Shown: positions 27,494 to 36,591 of the stretch, in pieces | How the letters are laid out: each line of letters opens with the position of its first letter | Numbering within the stretch: position 1 is the stretch's first letter | Assembly (NCBI GenBank): GCA_035283185.1 | Contig: DATEUJ010000179.1 | Span: forward strand, 1 to 64,000 | DNA from: DASSFZ01 sp035283185 | GTDB taxonomy: Bacteria; Chloroflexota; Anaerolineae; Fen-1058 | DNA: 64,000 bases | Direction of reading: 5' to 3' | Translations under genes and position numbers: made by a program | Notes under the pieces: model-generated | The model's database searches: none | What the model saw: only the letters and a program-made list of their open reading frames with translations | What the model was told of the DNA's origin: nothing

Positions 27494-30400
27494 ATGCCCA
27501 CCATGAAATGCCCGAACTGCCAGCATGACAATCCGCCCGAAGCCGCGTTCTGCATGAACTGCGGGACGAAGCTGAGCCGCGCGTGTGCGAACTGCGGGGC
27601 GACACTGCCCGCTGCCGCGCGCTTCTGTATGAGCTGTGGTCAGCCGGTCGGCGGCAGCACGTCGGCCGACGAAGCGCGCCTGGCCCGGCTCGCCGCCGCC
27701 GCGCCCGCGCCACTCGTCGAGAAGATGCGCGCGGCCCACCTGGAAGGTGAGCGCAAACAAGTGACCGTCTTGTTCGCCGACGTGGTAGGCTCGACCGCGC
27801 TGGCAGAGCAAATGGACCCTGAAGAATGGACGGCGATCATGAATCGCGCCTTCGAGCAGTTGTCGCCGGCGATTTACCGCTACGAGGGCACGATCGCGCG
27901 GCTGATGGGCGATGCGCTTCTGGCTTTCTTCGGCGCGCCGCTCGCCCACGAGGACGACCCGGTGCGCGCGCTCCGCGCCGCGCTCGATCTGTTGAAAGCG
28001 GCGCGGGCATACGGCGACGAGCTACGCCGCGAGCGCGGCATCGAGTTCGCGGTGCGGGCCGGCCTGAACACCGGGCTGGTCGTCGTCGGCGCGGTGGGCA
28101 GCGACCTGAAATACGAGTATACGGCGATGGGCGACGCAGTCAACCTAGCTGCCCGCTTCCAGACGGCCGCCGACCCCGGCACAGTCTTGATCTCGGACGA
28201 CACACGCCGGCTGGCCGCGCCGTTCTTCGAGTTCGAGGATCGCGGGATGATTGCCGTCAAGGGGAAGGCCGAGCCGGTGCATGCCTATCGCGTGATCGGC
28301 GAGCGCGCCGGCGTGGTGCGGGAGCGCGGTATCGAAGGTCTCAGCTCGTCGCTCGTCGGGCGCGACGCGGAAATGCACACGCTGCGCGGCGCTTTTATCG
28401 AGCTGCGCCGGGGACGCGGCCAGATTGTATCGGTGATGGGCGAAGCCGGCCTGGGCAAATCTCGCCTGGTCGCCGAGTTTCGCGCCTCGCCGACGCCCAT
28501 TGCCGGGGTCAAGGTGAAGCTTCGCTGGCTGGAAGGCCGCTCGTTCTCCTACGAGACCTCGACGCCGTACGCGCCTTTCGCGGATTTGCTCGGCGGTCTT
28601 TTCCACGTGCAGTTCGAGCACACAGACGAGGAAAAGTACCGCCTCATCCAGAAGAAGCTCGTGGAGATCGCGCCAGATCGCGTCACAGAAACCGCACCCT
28701 TCATGGCCAGCCTGTTGGGAGTCGAAGTCACCGGCGAAGATGCCGAGCGCGTTCGCTACCTCGAGCCGCCGCAACTGCGCAGCCGCGTGTTCGAGGCCGT
28801 GATCGAAGTCATCGAGAGGCTGGCCGGGCAGGGGCCGCTGGTGCTTGTGTTCGAGGATCTGCACTGGGTCGATCCGACCTCGCTCGACCTGATCGAACAG
28901 CTCATGCTGCTCACCGAACGCGCGGAAGTGATGATCCTGGCTCTCTTCCGCCCCCGGCGCCACGAGCCGTCGTGGCGCTTCCACGAAGCAGCGGCGCGCG
29001 ATTACGCGCATCGCTACACGTCGATCGCGCTCCAGCCGCTGGACGGCGAAAGCTCGCGCGAGCTGGTGGCGAACCTCTTGCAGATTGAAGACTTGCCCGA
29101 AAGCGTGCGCGCGCTCATCCTGCGCAAAGCGGAAGGCAACCCGTTCTTCGTCGAGGAAGTGATCCGCTCGCTGCTCGACTCGGGTCTGGTCGTCCGCCAC
29201 GACGGGCGCTGGCGCGCGACGCGCGAGATCGCAGATATTGCCGTGCCGGATACGCTCGTCGGGGTGATTGCGGCGCGCCTGGATCGGCTCGACGAAGAGT
29301 CGAAGCGGGTGGCGCAGGCCGCCTCGGTGATCGGCCGCGAGTTCCAGTACGACGTCCTGACCGACGTTCACGAGGCGCGCGCGGCGCCGGACGAAGCGCT
29401 GGGCACCCTGCAGCGGCGCGAGCTGGTGCGCGAGACGAGCCGAGTGCCGAGGCGCGCCTACCGGTTCAAGCACGTGCTGACGCAGGAAACCGCCTACATG
29501 TCTGTGCTGCTCGCGCGCCGGCGCGATCTGCATCGGCGCGTCGCGGAATGCCTGGAGCGCATCGAGCCTGATCGGATCAACGATATCGCGCGACATTTCC
29601 TCGAGGCGAAAGACAATGCCCGCGCGCTGCCATACCTGGTCGAAGCGGGTGATCGCGCCGCGCGCGTGTATGCGACGCAGGAGGCGATCGGGTTCTACAC
29701 ACGTGCGCTGGAGATTCTGCCATCCGTCGAGGGCGCCCCGTTGGCGCGGCGCGCCTACGAAGGGCTGGGCGGCGCGCTGATGATGACAGGCGACATCCCG
29801 CGCGCCGTGGAAATCTACCAGGCGATGTTGCGCTACGCAGAGGCGCGCGGAGACTTTCCGATGCAGGTGTCTGCTCTGAATAAGCTATCGCTGGCCGTGA
29901 TGTGGATGGGGCGGCTGGAGGAGACCGAACAGTACCTGCTGAGGGCCGAACAACTGGCGCGCCAGTACGAAGACCAGGCCGGGCTGGCCGAGATGTTCAC
30001 TGTGCGCTGCGGCGTCTGCAACATAATCGGCGACTTCCCCGGCGTGGCGCGCTACATGGGGGAGTCGATCGAGCTCGGGCGCCGGCTGAATGTCAAAGAG
30101 CAGATGGCGTACGGGCTGACGCACATGACCAACGCGCTGACCAATATGACGCGCTTCGACGAGGCCCGGGCGACGGCCCGGGAGGCGCTTCAACTGGTGG
30201 AAGAGATCGGGCACCTTCAATTCAGGGCTGAATTGCACATGCACGCGATTCCGTTCCACCATCTGCTGGATGGCAACCTAGATGCGGCGTGGCAGGCGGC
30301 AGAAGAGGGCCTCGGCATCGCCAAGAGAATCGGGCTGCCGTACGGTGAAAGCCTGGCTGCATACTCGCTTGGCGTTATCGCTCACCTGCGAGGTGAGTAT

Positions 30401-31123
30401 GAGCGTGCCATTGCCAGCTACGAAGGCGCGCTGCGAGCGGCGCAGGCCGGGGCCCCGCCGTACATGGCGGTCCTGCCCATGGGCGGGCTTGGCTCCGCTT
30501 ACCTGGACATCAGCCCGACGCTCTCGGAGCAGATCGACCGCTACCACGAGCAGGCTCTGGGTATGCTGGACACGCCGATGGGCGCGCCGGCCGGCGGGCT
30601 CACCTGGGCGGATCTCGGCTTCTGCCTGCTGGCCAAAGGCAATGTGGATCGCGCCGGCGAGATTCTACAGAAGGGACTGTCTACTCCGGCCCAACAGGGG
30701 CTTGTCAATCGCCCGCGCTTTCTGGTCGGTCTGGCGTACGTGGCCGTGGCGCGCACCCAGCTCCACGAAGCCGCCCGGCTCGTCGGCGAGGCGCGCCGGT
30801 ACGTCGAGGAGCGCACTATGAAGCACCTGTATCCGGAGGTGGCGTTCGCTGAGGCGACCGTCAGCGCCGCGCGCGGCGAATCGGAGAAGGCGCTCGAGCC
30901 GTTCGCGCGCGCGGAGGCGCTCGCGCAGGGAATGGGAATGCGCCCGATGGTCTGGCAGGCGCGGGTTGAGGCGGCGAAGGTCCTGGACGCGCTGGGCCGC
31001 ACGGCGGAAGCCGAGGCAAAGCGCCGTGACGCGCGCGCGATGATCGACGAGATCGCCGCCTTGTTCACCGACGAGAATCTGCGCGCGGCGTTCGTCGAGA
31101 GTGCGATGAGAAAGATCGAGTGA
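27494..31123 (+). CDS. Zinc-ribbon / class III cyclase / AAA ATPase / TPR signalling protein, paralogue 1
   Basis: A protein of 1209 residues. Two zinc ribbons come first, with Cys pairs at 6/9, 20/23, 31/34 and 45/48. A class III nucleotide cyclase domain follows (about 85-275): metal Asp96 in FADVVGST, second metal Asp140 in RLMGDALLAFFG, and catalytic Asn217 and Arg221 in VNLAAR. An AAA/STAND-like ATPase with Walker A GEAGLGKSRL near 320 and Walker B LVFEDLHWVDP near 455 is next, then a C-terminal TPR array. The layout resembles mammalian soluble adenylyl cyclase, but with one cyclase domain. The Lys that usually contacts adenine is replaced by Arg136, so substrate preference or activity is uncertain. 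ATG 27494 is the likely start; ATG 27503 is possible. Confidence 0.85.
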   Translation: MPTMKCPNCQHDNPPEAAFCMNCGTKLSRACANCGATLPAAARFCMSCGQPVGGSTSADEARLARLAAAAPAPLVEKMRAAHLEGERKQVTVLFADVVGSTALAEQMDPEEWTAIMNRAFEQLSPAIYRYEGTIARLMGDALLAFFGAPLAHEDDPVRALRAALDLLKAARAYGDELRRERGIEFAVRAGLNTGLVVVGAVGSDLKYEYTAMGDAVNLAARFQTAADPGTVLISDDTRRLAAPFFEFEDRGMIAVKGKAEPVHAYRVIGERAGVVRERGIEGLSSSLVGRDAEMHTLRGAFIELRRGRGQIVSVMGEAGLGKSRLVAEFRASPTPIAGVKVKLRWLEGRSFSYETSTPYAPFADLLGGLFHVQFEHTDEEKYRLIQKKLVEIAPDRVTETAPFMASLLGVEVTGEDAERVRYLEPPQLRSRVFEAVIEVIERLAGQGPLVLVFEDLHWVDPTSLDLIEQLMLLTERAEVMILALFRPRRHEPSWRFHEAAARDYAHRYTSIALQPLDGESSRELVANLLQIEDLPESVRALILRKAEGNPFFVEEVIRSLLDSGLVVRHDGRWRATREIADIAVPDTLVGVIAARLDRLDEESKRVAQAASVIGREFQYDVLTDVHEARAAPDEALGTLQRRELVRETSRVPRRAYRFKHVLTQETAYMSVLLARRRDLHRRVAECLERIEPDRINDIARHFLEAKDNARALPYLVEAGDRAARVYATQEAIGFYTRALEILPSVEGAPLARRAYEGLGGALMMTGDIPRAVEIYQAMLRYAEARGDFPMQVSALNKLSLAVMWMGRLEETEQYLLRAEQLARQYEDQAGLAEMFTVRCGVCNIIGDFPGVARYMGESIELGRRLNVKEQMAYGLTHMTNALTNMTRFDEARATAREALQLVEEIGHLQFRAELHMHAIPFHHLLDGNLDAAWQAAEEGLGIAKRIGLPYGESLAAYSLGVIAHLRGEYERAIASYEGALRAAQAGAPPYMAVLPMGGLGSAYLDISPTLSEQIDRYHEQALGMLDTPMGAPAGGLTWADLGFCLLAKGNVDRAGEILQKGLSTPAQQGLVNRPRFLVGLAYVAVARTQLHEAARLVGEARRYVEERTMKHLYPEVAFAEATVSAARGESEKALEPFARAEALAQGMGMRPMVWQARVEAAKVLDALGRTAEAEAKRRDARAMIDEIAALFTDENLRAAFVESAMRKIE

Positions 31124-31126
31124 CCT

Positions 31127-31186
31127 GTGCAATGTCCAAAGTGCCAGCATGACAACCCACCGGAAGCTGCCTTCTGCATGAGTTGA
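31127..31186 (+). pseudogene. Frameshifted first zinc ribbon of the next gene
   Basis: A frame beginning GTG 31127, four bases after the stop of paralogue 1, encodes QCPKCQHDNPPEAAFCMS and then hits TGA at 31184. This is nearly identical to the first zinc ribbon of paralogue 1. The continuation (AKLSAACTKCG) lies one frame over, starting at TTG 31183. A one-base loss, in the region corresponding to the TGCGGC of a homologue, would explain this. It is a frameshift mutation, a sequencing or assembly error, or a slippage site. Confidence 0.75.
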
Positions 31187-34100
31187 GCGCGAAATTGAGC
31201 GCAGCCTGCACCAAATGCGGCGCGGCGCTGCCAGCCGGCGCGCGCTTCTGCATGAACTGTGGCCAGCCAGTCGGCGCCAGCATCTCCGCCGACGAGGCCC
31301 GCCTCGCTCGCCTGGCTGCTGCCACGCCCTCCCCGCTGGCCGAGAAGATGCGCGCCGCCCACCTCGAAGGCGAGCGCAAAACGGTCACCGTTCTGTTCGC
31401 CGACGTGGTCGGCTCCACGGCATTGGCGGCGCAGATGGACCCTGAAGACTGGACGGTGATCATGAACCGCGCCTTTGAGCGGTTGGCGCCGCCGATCTAT
31501 CAGCACGAGGGGACAATCGCCCGGCTGATGGGCGATGCGATCCTGGCCTTCTTCGGCGCGCCGGTCGCGCACGAGGATGATCCGGCGCGCGCGATCCACG
31601 CGGCGCTTGACCTATTGGCCTCGGCGCGTGCATACGCGGATGAAGTCCGTCGTGAGCGCGGAATCTCGTTTGCAGTGCGCGTTGGGATCAATACAGGTCC
31701 GGTGGTCGTCGGCGAGGTCGGCAGCGACCTGAAGTACGAATACACGGCGATGGGTGATGCGGTCAACCTGGCGGCGCGCATGCAATCGGCGGCTGATCCC
31801 GATACGGTTTTAATCACGGAATACACGCATCGGCTGGCTGCGCCATTCTTCGCATTCGAGGATCGCGGCAAGCTTACGCTCAGAGGCAAAGCCGAGCCGG
31901 TTCACGCCTATCGCGTGATCGGTGAACGCACCGGCCCCGTGCAGCCACGCGGGATCAAGGGCCTGCGCTCGCCACTCGTCGGGCGCGATGCCGAACTGGC
32001 TGTGGTGAACGCCTGCATGGAACGGCTGCGTCAGGGACAGGGCGGCATCCTGGCTATACTGGGCGAAGCCGGATTAGGCAAGAGCCGCTTGATGGCGGAG
32101 GTGCGGCAGTCGCTTATCGCAGATGGCTTATTGCTGATGGCCGATAGCTTATTGCCTGTCGCTGACCGCGTATCGCTCGCCGTGGGTGCGATAAGCAATG
32201 TGCCATCCGCCACTGGCTATCTGCCATCTGCCATCGGCTGGTTCGAAGGTCGCACACTCTCCTTCGGCCATACTATCAGCTATTGGCCGTTCCGGGAGAT
32301 CTTGCGGCAGTGGTCGGGCATTGGAGAAGATGACGCAGAGCTTGAAGCGTGGAGCAAACTGGAGCGCAAGACCTCCGAGGTCTTCGAGACCTCGGAGGTC
32401 TCAGAGGTGCTGCCTTATCTGGCGAGCCTGCTGGCGCTCGAAGTCAAGGGCGACTTGGCCGGGCGGGTCAAGTATCTCGACGGCGAGGCGATGGGGCGAC
32501 AGATCTTTCTGACTTCGCATCGTTTCTTCGAGCGACTGGCGCAGACCCGGCCCACCGTCCTTGTATTCGAGGACTTGCACTGGGTGGACGAGTCCTCAGC
32601 GCAATTGTTGGAACACTTGCTTCCGCTCGCCAGACGCGTGCCGCTGCTGATCTGCGGCTTGAGCCGGCCCGACCCGAATACGCCGGCGGCGCGCCTGTGG
32701 GAGATCGCTGCTCGGGAGCATGCTGACCGCTACACCGAAATTGGTCTCTTATCCTTGTCGCACGGCGACAGCGCGCAACTGGTGCGCAACCTGCTGGCGA
32801 TGGATAACCTGCCGGCGCGCGTGCGCGAGATGATCCAGCGCAGAGCCGAAGGCAATCCATTCTTTCTGGAGGAAGTCGTCCGTGCGCTGGTCGACAGTCG
32901 TGCCATGGTGCGGGATGCCACCAGCGGGCGCTGGCAGGCCACCGCACAGCTCGACGCCATCACCATCCCCGACACGATTCAAGGTGTGATCATCGCCCGC
33001 GTCGATCAGCTTGCCGAAGACGTCAAACAAGTGCTGCGGACGGCGGCGGTGATCGGGCGTAGCTTTCTGTATCGCGTGCTCAAGGCGGTAGCCCAGGCGG
33101 ATCGGGAACTGGATCGGCACTTGGCCGAATTGCAGCAGGTCGAACTGATTCGCGAGAAGCGGATCGCGCCGGAAGTAGAATACATCTTCAAGCACGCCCT
33201 GGCGCAGGAAGCGACGTACGAAAGCATTTTGCTGCACAAGCGGCGCGAATTGCACGCCAGGGTGGGGCAGACCATCGAGGCGCTGTTCGCCGATCGGCTG
33301 GAGGGGTTTTATGGCCTGCTGGCTTACCACTACGCGCGGGCCGATGCCTGGGACAAGGCGCAAGCGTATCTGCTTAAGGCCGGCGATCAGGCGGGCAGCC
33401 TGGCAGCCGACGCTGAGGCGCTGGCGAGCTATCAGCAGGCGATGGCAGCGTATGCGCGCGCATTCGGCGATCGATGGCAGCCATTGCAGCGTGCGACGCT
33501 GGAACGTAAGATGGGCGAGGCGCTCTTCCGGCGAGGGGAACATACCCAGGCGCGCGAGTGCGCCGAGCGGGCGTTGGCCTATCTGGAACGCCGGCTGCCC
33601 GCCTCGCGCTGGGAAGTGCGGTGGGCGATCGTGCGCGAGGCGGCCGTGCAAATCGGTCATCGCCTGTGGCCTGGCCTCGTGCTTCGGAATGCGAGCAGGC
33701 CGGTCCGTCCGGAGGTGGAAGAAGAGATACGTCTCTATTACCTCGTCGGTTGGACCGAGGTGTTCGAGCATTCGGAGCGACTGCTGCTGCTCGCGCTCAA
33801 AGGATTGAATGTTGCCGAGCGGAGTGGTTTCGCGTATGGAATTGTGTTGGGGGCGTCGGGGCTTGGGCTGGTGGCCGACATTATCTCCCGCTTCCGTCTA
33901 GCCGAGTACTTCCATCGTCAGGCCGTGGCTCTGGCCGAACAACTTCAGCATCCCGCCGCGCTGGGCTTCGCCTATCAAAACCTGACCGTGCACGAGTTCG
34001 CGCTGGGGAACGGGGATGCGGTCCTCGAGTACGGTGGTCGGGCCGCCGAGATCTTTCACGATACCGGCGATCTGCATGCCTGGGGCTCGATCGTCCGGTT

Positions 34101-34839
34101 TACCGCTTACGTGCTGGAAAAGCGAGGTGAGTTTACACGAGTCCTGAACGTGGCTCAGGACCTGGTTCACATTGGACAGGCCGCGGCCGATGCGCAGGTA
34201 TGGTGCCTGGGGGAATCGCGGCGGGGATCGGTCTGGCGGCGCATGGGGCGGTTCGAGGATGCTATCGCTTCTTTGCTAAAGGCCATCGAATTGGCCGAAG
34301 CCATTCCGGATCACTCCACGCGCGTGGAGAGCGGCGGCGAACTGGCGAGGTGCTACCTGCGCCTGAGCCGGCTGACCGAGGCGTTAGCCGCGTTAGCCAT
34401 GAGCGAACAAGTCGTCATCCGACAAGGGCTGAGAAGCGGCCCGTTGGCCTGGGTTCACATCTGCCTGGCCGAAGCGTATCTGCACGCCGCCGAGCAGTCA
34501 GGTGCGCAAGAACGAGCCGCCTGGCTGAAGAAGGCGCGACAGACTTGTCGAGCGGCGCTGAAGCAAGTCAGGGCGATTCGTCCCTTGCTGCCGGAGGCCC
34601 TGCGCCTGCAAGGAACGTATGAGTGGCTGAGCGGCAGGCCCGCTGCGGCGAATAAATGGTGGCAGCGCAGCCTGGCCGAGGCCGAAGCGATGGGGCATCG
34701 TCATGACGCCGGGCTTGCCCATCTGGAGATGGGCCGACGATTGGGCGGACGTACCCACCTGGAGCGTGCCGAGGCCGTCTTCGCTGAAATCGGCGCGGCG
34801 TGGGATTTGGCAAAGGCGCAGGAGCTGCTTGACGGATGA
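31183..34839 (+). CDS. Cyclase / AAA ATPase / TPR signalling protein, paralogue 2
   Basis: The open frame of 1218 codons begins at TTG 31183, inside the zinc-ribbon region, because the first ribbon is lost to a frameshift just upstream. One zinc ribbon, the cyclase (FADVVGST; RLMGDAILAFFGAP; VNLAAR), the AAA ATPase (GEAGLGKSRLMAEV near residue 290, LVFEDLHWVDES) and a TPR C-terminus are all present. Two repeat insertions are in frame: 32114-32236 and 32369-32401, both in linker regions of the ATPase. If the frameshift is real, translation would need re-initiation at the overlapping TTG. It follows paralogue 1 directly, probably in one transcript. Confidence 0.8.
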   Translation: MSAKLSAACTKCGAALPAGARFCMNCGQPVGASISADEARLARLAAATPSPLAEKMRAAHLEGERKTVTVLFADVVGSTALAAQMDPEDWTVIMNRAFERLAPPIYQHEGTIARLMGDAILAFFGAPVAHEDDPARAIHAALDLLASARAYADEVRRERGISFAVRVGINTGPVVVGEVGSDLKYEYTAMGDAVNLAARMQSAADPDTVLITEYTHRLAAPFFAFEDRGKLTLRGKAEPVHAYRVIGERTGPVQPRGIKGLRSPLVGRDAELAVVNACMERLRQGQGGILAILGEAGLGKSRLMAEVRQSLIADGLLLMADSLLPVADRVSLAVGAISNVPSATGYLPSAIGWFEGRTLSFGHTISYWPFREILRQWSGIGEDDAELEAWSKLERKTSEVFETSEVSEVLPYLASLLALEVKGDLAGRVKYLDGEAMGRQIFLTSHRFFERLAQTRPTVLVFEDLHWVDESSAQLLEHLLPLARRVPLLICGLSRPDPNTPAARLWEIAAREHADRYTEIGLLSLSHGDSAQLVRNLLAMDNLPARVREMIQRRAEGNPFFLEEVVRALVDSRAMVRDATSGRWQATAQLDAITIPDTIQGVIIARVDQLAEDVKQVLRTAAVIGRSFLYRVLKAVAQADRELDRHLAELQQVELIREKRIAPEVEYIFKHALAQEATYESILLHKRRELHARVGQTIEALFADRLEGFYGLLAYHYARADAWDKAQAYLLKAGDQAGSLAADAEALASYQQAMAAYARAFGDRWQPLQRATLERKMGEALFRRGEHTQARECAERALAYLERRLPASRWEVRWAIVREAAVQIGHRLWPGLVLRNASRPVRPEVEEEIRLYYLVGWTEVFEHSERLLLLALKGLNVAERSGFAYGIVLGASGLGLVADIISRFRLAEYFHRQAVALAEQLQHPAALGFAYQNLTVHEFALGNGDAVLEYGGRAAEIFHDTGDLHAWGSIVRFTAYVLEKRGEFTRVLNVAQDLVHIGQAAADAQVWCLGESRRGSVWRRMGRFEDAIASLLKAIELAEAIPDHSTRVESGGELARCYLRLSRLTEALAALAMSEQVVIRQGLRSGPLAWVHICLAEAYLHAAEQSGAQERAAWLKKARQTCRAALKQVRAIRPLLPEALRLQGTYEWLSGRPAAANKWWQRSLAEAEAMGHRHDAGLAHLEMGRRLGGRTHLERAEAVFAEIGAAWDLAKAQELLDG
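32114..32236. repeat. Heptanucleotide palindromic repeat inside the paralogue 2 coding sequence
   Basis: The left arm reads as consecutive 7-base units (ttatcgc, agatggc, ttattgc, tgatggc, cgatagc, ttattgc, ctgtcgc and so on). The right arm (32188-32236) reads as units of the complementary type (gccatcc, gctatct, gccatct, gccatcg). Together they form an inverted repeat of about 123 bases, a multiple of three, so the reading frame is kept. It encodes a repetitive Ala/Leu/Ser-rich insert after RLMAEVRQS. Confidence 0.8.
32369..32401. repeat. 33-nt perfect palindrome in the paralogue 2 coding sequence
   Basis: AGACCTCCGAGGTCT (32369-32383), a TCG loop and AGACCTCGGAGGTCT (32387-32401) form a 15-bp stem. 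It encodes KTSEVFETSEVSEV in frame. The same design, with C/T and G/A changes, occurs at 43767-43799. Confidence 0.85.
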
Positions 34840-35207
34840 AACGGTTCACCCGACTTCAGCACTTGCTCCGGCTCGCCGCTCGCATCGGCGCGGATCCCGC
34901 CGACGGCGACGACCTGCGCCTGCAGAAGACGCTTCTGGTGTTCGGCAGCTTCATGTTCATCCCGGCGGGGATCATTTGGGGCATCATCTACTTTGTGTTT
35001 GGAGAACTGCTCGCTGGCGCGATTCCGCTGTCTTACTCTGCCGTTTCGACTATCAGCATCGTGATCTTCGCGTTTACACGCAACTATCGATTCCTGCGTT
35101 TTAGCCAGCTCCTCCTGATATTGCTGCTTCCCTTCCTGCTCCAGGTGGCGCTGGGCGGCTTTGTCAACGCCAGCGCCGTCATCGTGTGGTCTCTGATCTG
35201 TCCTTTC
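34836..35207 (+). pseudogene. N-terminal membrane domain of a cyclase, truncated
   Basis: Overlapping the previous stop (ATGA), this frame encodes a helical N-terminus, LRLQKTLLVFGSFMFIPAG, GELLAGAIPLSYSAV and LILLLPFLLQVALGGFVNASAVIVWS. This is the pattern I associate with membrane-anchored class III cyclases in Chloroflexota. It then breaks at about 35207 (after ICPFG) and the frame runs into the antisense of the convergent radical SAM gene to a stop at 35312. The expected cyclase domain is absent. The junction coincides with the 3' end of that gene. Confidence 0.7.
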
Positions 35208-35211
35208 GGTC

Positions 35212-36234
35212 TCAATTCCACAGCACCCGTACCCTCGCACGCCGCTCGTCGAAGCGATACAGCCCGGCTTCGCGCGCAGCGGCCACCGCGTGCGCATATT
35301 CCTCGCCGGTGATGTGGCGATTGATCTCGGCAAACTTTTCATCCGTCACTCGCCCGGCTGGGTAATACTGGGCCATGATGTTCACGTAGGTATGGGGCGA
35401 GACCTCGCGGGCAAGGAATTCCATGATCTGGCGCGTACCGGCAATGTCCCCCGGCATCACCAGGTGCCGCACCAGCACGCCGCGCTTCGCCAAACCGTGT
35501 TCGTCCAGTTTCAGCTCGCCGACTTGACGGTGCGTCTCCTTGATCGCCCGCCGCGCCGCCTCCGGGTAATCTTTGGCCAGCAAGTACCTCAACGCCATTC
35601 GCGAATCCCAGATCTTGAAATCCGGCATGTAGATGTCCACGATGCCGTCCATGTAACGCAGGCTCTCCATCGAGTCGTAGGCCGAGGTATTGTAAACGAT
35701 CGGCAGACGCAGCCCGCGCTCGACGGCGAGCGCCAGCGCTTCCAGAACCTGGGGCACGACGTGCTCGGGAGTGACAAAGTTAATGTTGTGGCAGCCCCGC
35801 GCCTGCAGCTCCAGCATCATCGAAGCGATGCGATCGGGCCGGGTCTCGCGCCCTTCGCCGGCCTGGCTGATGTCCGCGTTTTGGCAAAAGACGCAGCGTA
35901 AATTGCACCACGAGAAGAAGATCGTCCCACTCCCGTTCCAGCCACGCAGACAGTCTTCCTCGCCGACGTGCGGAAAATAACTGCTCACCCGCGCGTATCG
36001 CCCGGTCTTGCAGGCGGCCGTCTTGTTGGCCAGCCGATCCACGCCGCAATTGCGCGGGCAGGCCAGGCAATGCGCCAGCCCGGCCACCGCCTCACGAGCG
36101 CGGCGCTGCAGCTCTCCGCTTCGGTAGAGTTGCAGGTATGCCGGCTCGAAATCCTGTGAGCGAATGATGAACTCGGAGCTATCTTTGGTCTCGGTGCGCG
36201 CCTGCATTTTCGTGCTGCCCTCTGTCGCGTGCAC
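35212..36234 (-). CDS. Radical SAM enzyme, PflX/PFL-activase-like
   Basis: A protein of 340 residues on the minus strand. The radical SAM motif is CNLRCVFCQN with Cys110, Cys114 and Cys117, preceded by an N-terminal cysteine-rich segment (Cys56, Cys59, Cys63, Cys75). Later blocks LPIVYNTSAYDS and IYMPDFKIWD match the putative pyruvate formate-lyase 3-activating enzyme type, whose true substrate is unknown. ATG 36234 is taken as start; 36207 is possible. Convergent with the truncated cyclase fragment. Confidence 0.85.
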   Translation of the reverse strand: MHATEGSTKMQARTETKDSSEFIIRSQDFEPAYLQLYRSGELQRRAREAVAGLAHCLACPRNCGVDRLANKTAACKTGRYARVSSYFPHVGEEDCLRGWNGSGTIFFSWCNLRCVFCQNADISQAGEGRETRPDRIASMMLELQARGCHNINFVTPEHVVPQVLEALALAVERGLRLPIVYNTSAYDSMESLRYMDGIVDIYMPDFKIWDSRMALRYLLAKDYPEAARRAIKETHRQVGELKLDEHGLAKRGVLVRHLVMPGDIAGTRQIMEFLAREVSPHTYVNIMAQYYPAGRVTDEKFAEINRHITGEEYAHAVAAAREAGLYRFDERRARVRVLWN

Positions 36235-36336
36235 AACTGGAATGCTTATTCTGGCGTATTATACCTTGACAGCGTCAGATTCGGCTCGCTGCGCCGTCCT
36301 CGGCGCGGCCAACGCCGCTGGGGACGGCGGCTTGAG

Positions 36337-36528
36337 CTAAAAGAAAGCAGATAGCCCAGCAGATTCGAGTAGAGTCGGCGCAATTCCTTTAGGGTTTGTC
36401 AGATCATGGAGCTTAGCGTTGGTCGGCACGACGATCAGAAGAGCGGCCAGCGCAACGAACGCGAGCACAATGCTGACGGAGAATCGAATCCCGGAGATTA
36501 CAGTAGACACAGAAAGCAACCTGCGCAT
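36337..36528 (-). CDS. Possible small membrane protein downstream of res
   Basis: From ATG 36528 this frame encodes about 63 residues: a short basic start (MRRLLSVSTV), one strongly hydrophobic helix (VSIVLAFVALAALLIVVP) and a polar tail. It lies downstream of the restriction genes on the same strand. There is no good ribosome site and no family I know, so it may be spurious. The rest of the 36235-36591 gap shows nothing else. Confidence 0.3.
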   Translation of the reverse strand: MRRLLSVSTVISGIRFSVSIVLAFVALAALLIVVPTNAKLHDLTNPKGIAPTLLESAGLSAFF

Positions 36529-36591
36529 CGCCACTTCGCCACACCGATTGTGGCGCGCCGTCACGGTGACATTGGCAAGGCCGATCTGCCG

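Noticed and set aside
28145..29596. A 483-codon open frame on the minus strand inside paralogue 1
   Set aside because: It is the antisense of the cyclase/ATPase gene; its peptide is rich in Arg, His and Gln without any domain, as expected from high-GC codon bias.
30541..31599. A 352-codon minus-strand frame across the paralogue 1/2 border
   Set aside because: Antisense to two genes and without recognisable motifs.
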